Below are positions 63,739 through 64,000 of a DNA stretch of 64,000 nt, one piece after another. The translations under genes were made by a program, and so were the position numbers. The stretch is from Bacilli bacterium (GTDB lineage: Bacteria; Bacillota_I; Bacilli_A; RFN20; CAG-826). The stretch spans positions 620,001 through 684,000 of the forward strand of contig DAOKYO010000002.1 of assembly GCA_035326105.1 (NCBI GenBank). The letters are read 5' to 3'. The notes beneath the pieces were generated by a model, which worked only from the letters and a program-made list of their open reading frames with translations, did not search any database and had not been told where the DNA came from. How positions within the stretch are numbered: position 1 is the stretch's first letter; every line of letters begins with the position of its first letter.

Positions 63739-64000
63739 ATGAAAATTCGAAAACCGTGTTCCTTAAAATCAGTTAATTTATCTTCTATTGACGCTATTTT
63801 TTGCGACATTGATGGAACGATTGCTGATGGAAACGGTGTTATTCCTTTAGAGGTAATTGACCGCCTCAAAGAAATAAAAAATCACGTTCGCTTTTATCTT
63901 ATCAGTGGTCGCTATCCCGGAGCGATAAGGCCAATCAGCGAAAAGCTTGAGCTCACGACTCCTCTGATTTCCCTTAACGGAGCCCTCGTCGTTGAACAAA
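63739..64000 (+). CDS. Cof-type HAD phosphatase, N-terminal part (partial)
   Basis: The frame is open to the window end (87 codons seen). IFCDIDGTIADGNG is the HAD nucleophile motif DxDGT, and ISGRYPGAI plus SLNGALVVEQ match the Cof/IIB subfamily, which dephosphorylates small sugar or cofactor phosphates. ATG 63739 is the first in frame; only a weak GGATGG precedes it. The C-terminus lies outside the window. Confidence 0.88.
   Translation, partial: MKIRKPCSLKSVNLSSIDAIFCDIDGTIADGNGVIPLEVIDRLKEIKNHVRFYLISGRYPGAIRPISEKLELTTPLISLNGALVVEQ

Noticed and set aside
1..64000. CRISPR array or cas genes
   Set aside because: No regularly spaced repeats and no Cas-like proteins were seen.

Overview
The window looks like the chromosome of a low-GC Gram-positive bacterium using the standard code: TGA ends several genes and Trp is read from TGG. 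The mix is AgrC/AgrA-type signalling, SipW-type signal peptidases, many Ser/Thr-linker lipoproteins, secreted endonuclease I proteins and GH43/GH36/GH2 sugar hydrolases. This suggests a gut-type Bacilli/Erysipelotrichia/Mollicutes-related lineage. That placement is inference from gene content; no marker gene for taxonomy is present.

Left end (1 to about 2890): the right end of a visibly more GC-rich mobile element. It carries a split chromate transporter, a TnpW-like small protein and a TndX/TnpX-type large serine recombinase. It has cut an acyl-ACP thioesterase gene in two; only the thioesterase N-terminus remains, at 2890-3087. Next come galactokinase, cardiolipin synthase and a polyamine pair: an agmatinase-like ureohydrolase and an unusual two-domain AdoMetDC/SpeD-like protein whose active-site residues lie in the C-terminal half.

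8-26 kb: secreted endonuclease I paralogs, a phosphodiesterase and an iron alcohol dehydrogenase. These are followed by a surface-fibre locus on the minus strand: three TasA/CalY-like secreted proteins, two SipW-type signal peptidases, a conserved cytosolic protein and a c-di-GMP phosphodiesterase. A divergent LytTR response regulator and GHKL histidine kinase lie beside it. Three direct-repeat boxes with 21-bp periodicity (14157, 19551, 22456) sit upstream of secreted-protein genes and look like LytTR operators.

26-37 kb: an Xer-type recombinase, a DUF2130 protein and an HrtAB-like ABC transporter. Then follows a decayed accessory region: a GNAT remnant, a broken AAA/DUF4143 ATPase, a GNAT, a broken IS256-type transposase and a RelB/DinJ-Fic pair, ending at tRNA-Leu(CAG). 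A frameshifted CotH-kinase lipoprotein follows.

37-45 kb: a P-loop kinase, glutathione peroxidase, free-Met-R-sulfoxide reductase, GH2 hydrolase, PlsC, a UPF0316 protein, another endonuclease I, and a CPA2 antiporter with a small PII-like protein.

45-61 kb: one long minus-strand operon of eleven genes for plant-type arabinan/galactoside use. It encodes an SGNH esterase, three GH43 proteins, a GH36, a CUT1-type sugar ABC transporter and two paralogous Big2 lipoproteins. The divergent LacI regulator has a palindromic operator inside the promoter.

61.5-64 kb: a restriction-endonuclease fragment after tRNA-Ala(GGC), a membrane XRE regulator, tRNA-Arg(CCT), a small unknown protein and the start of a Cof-type HAD phosphatase.
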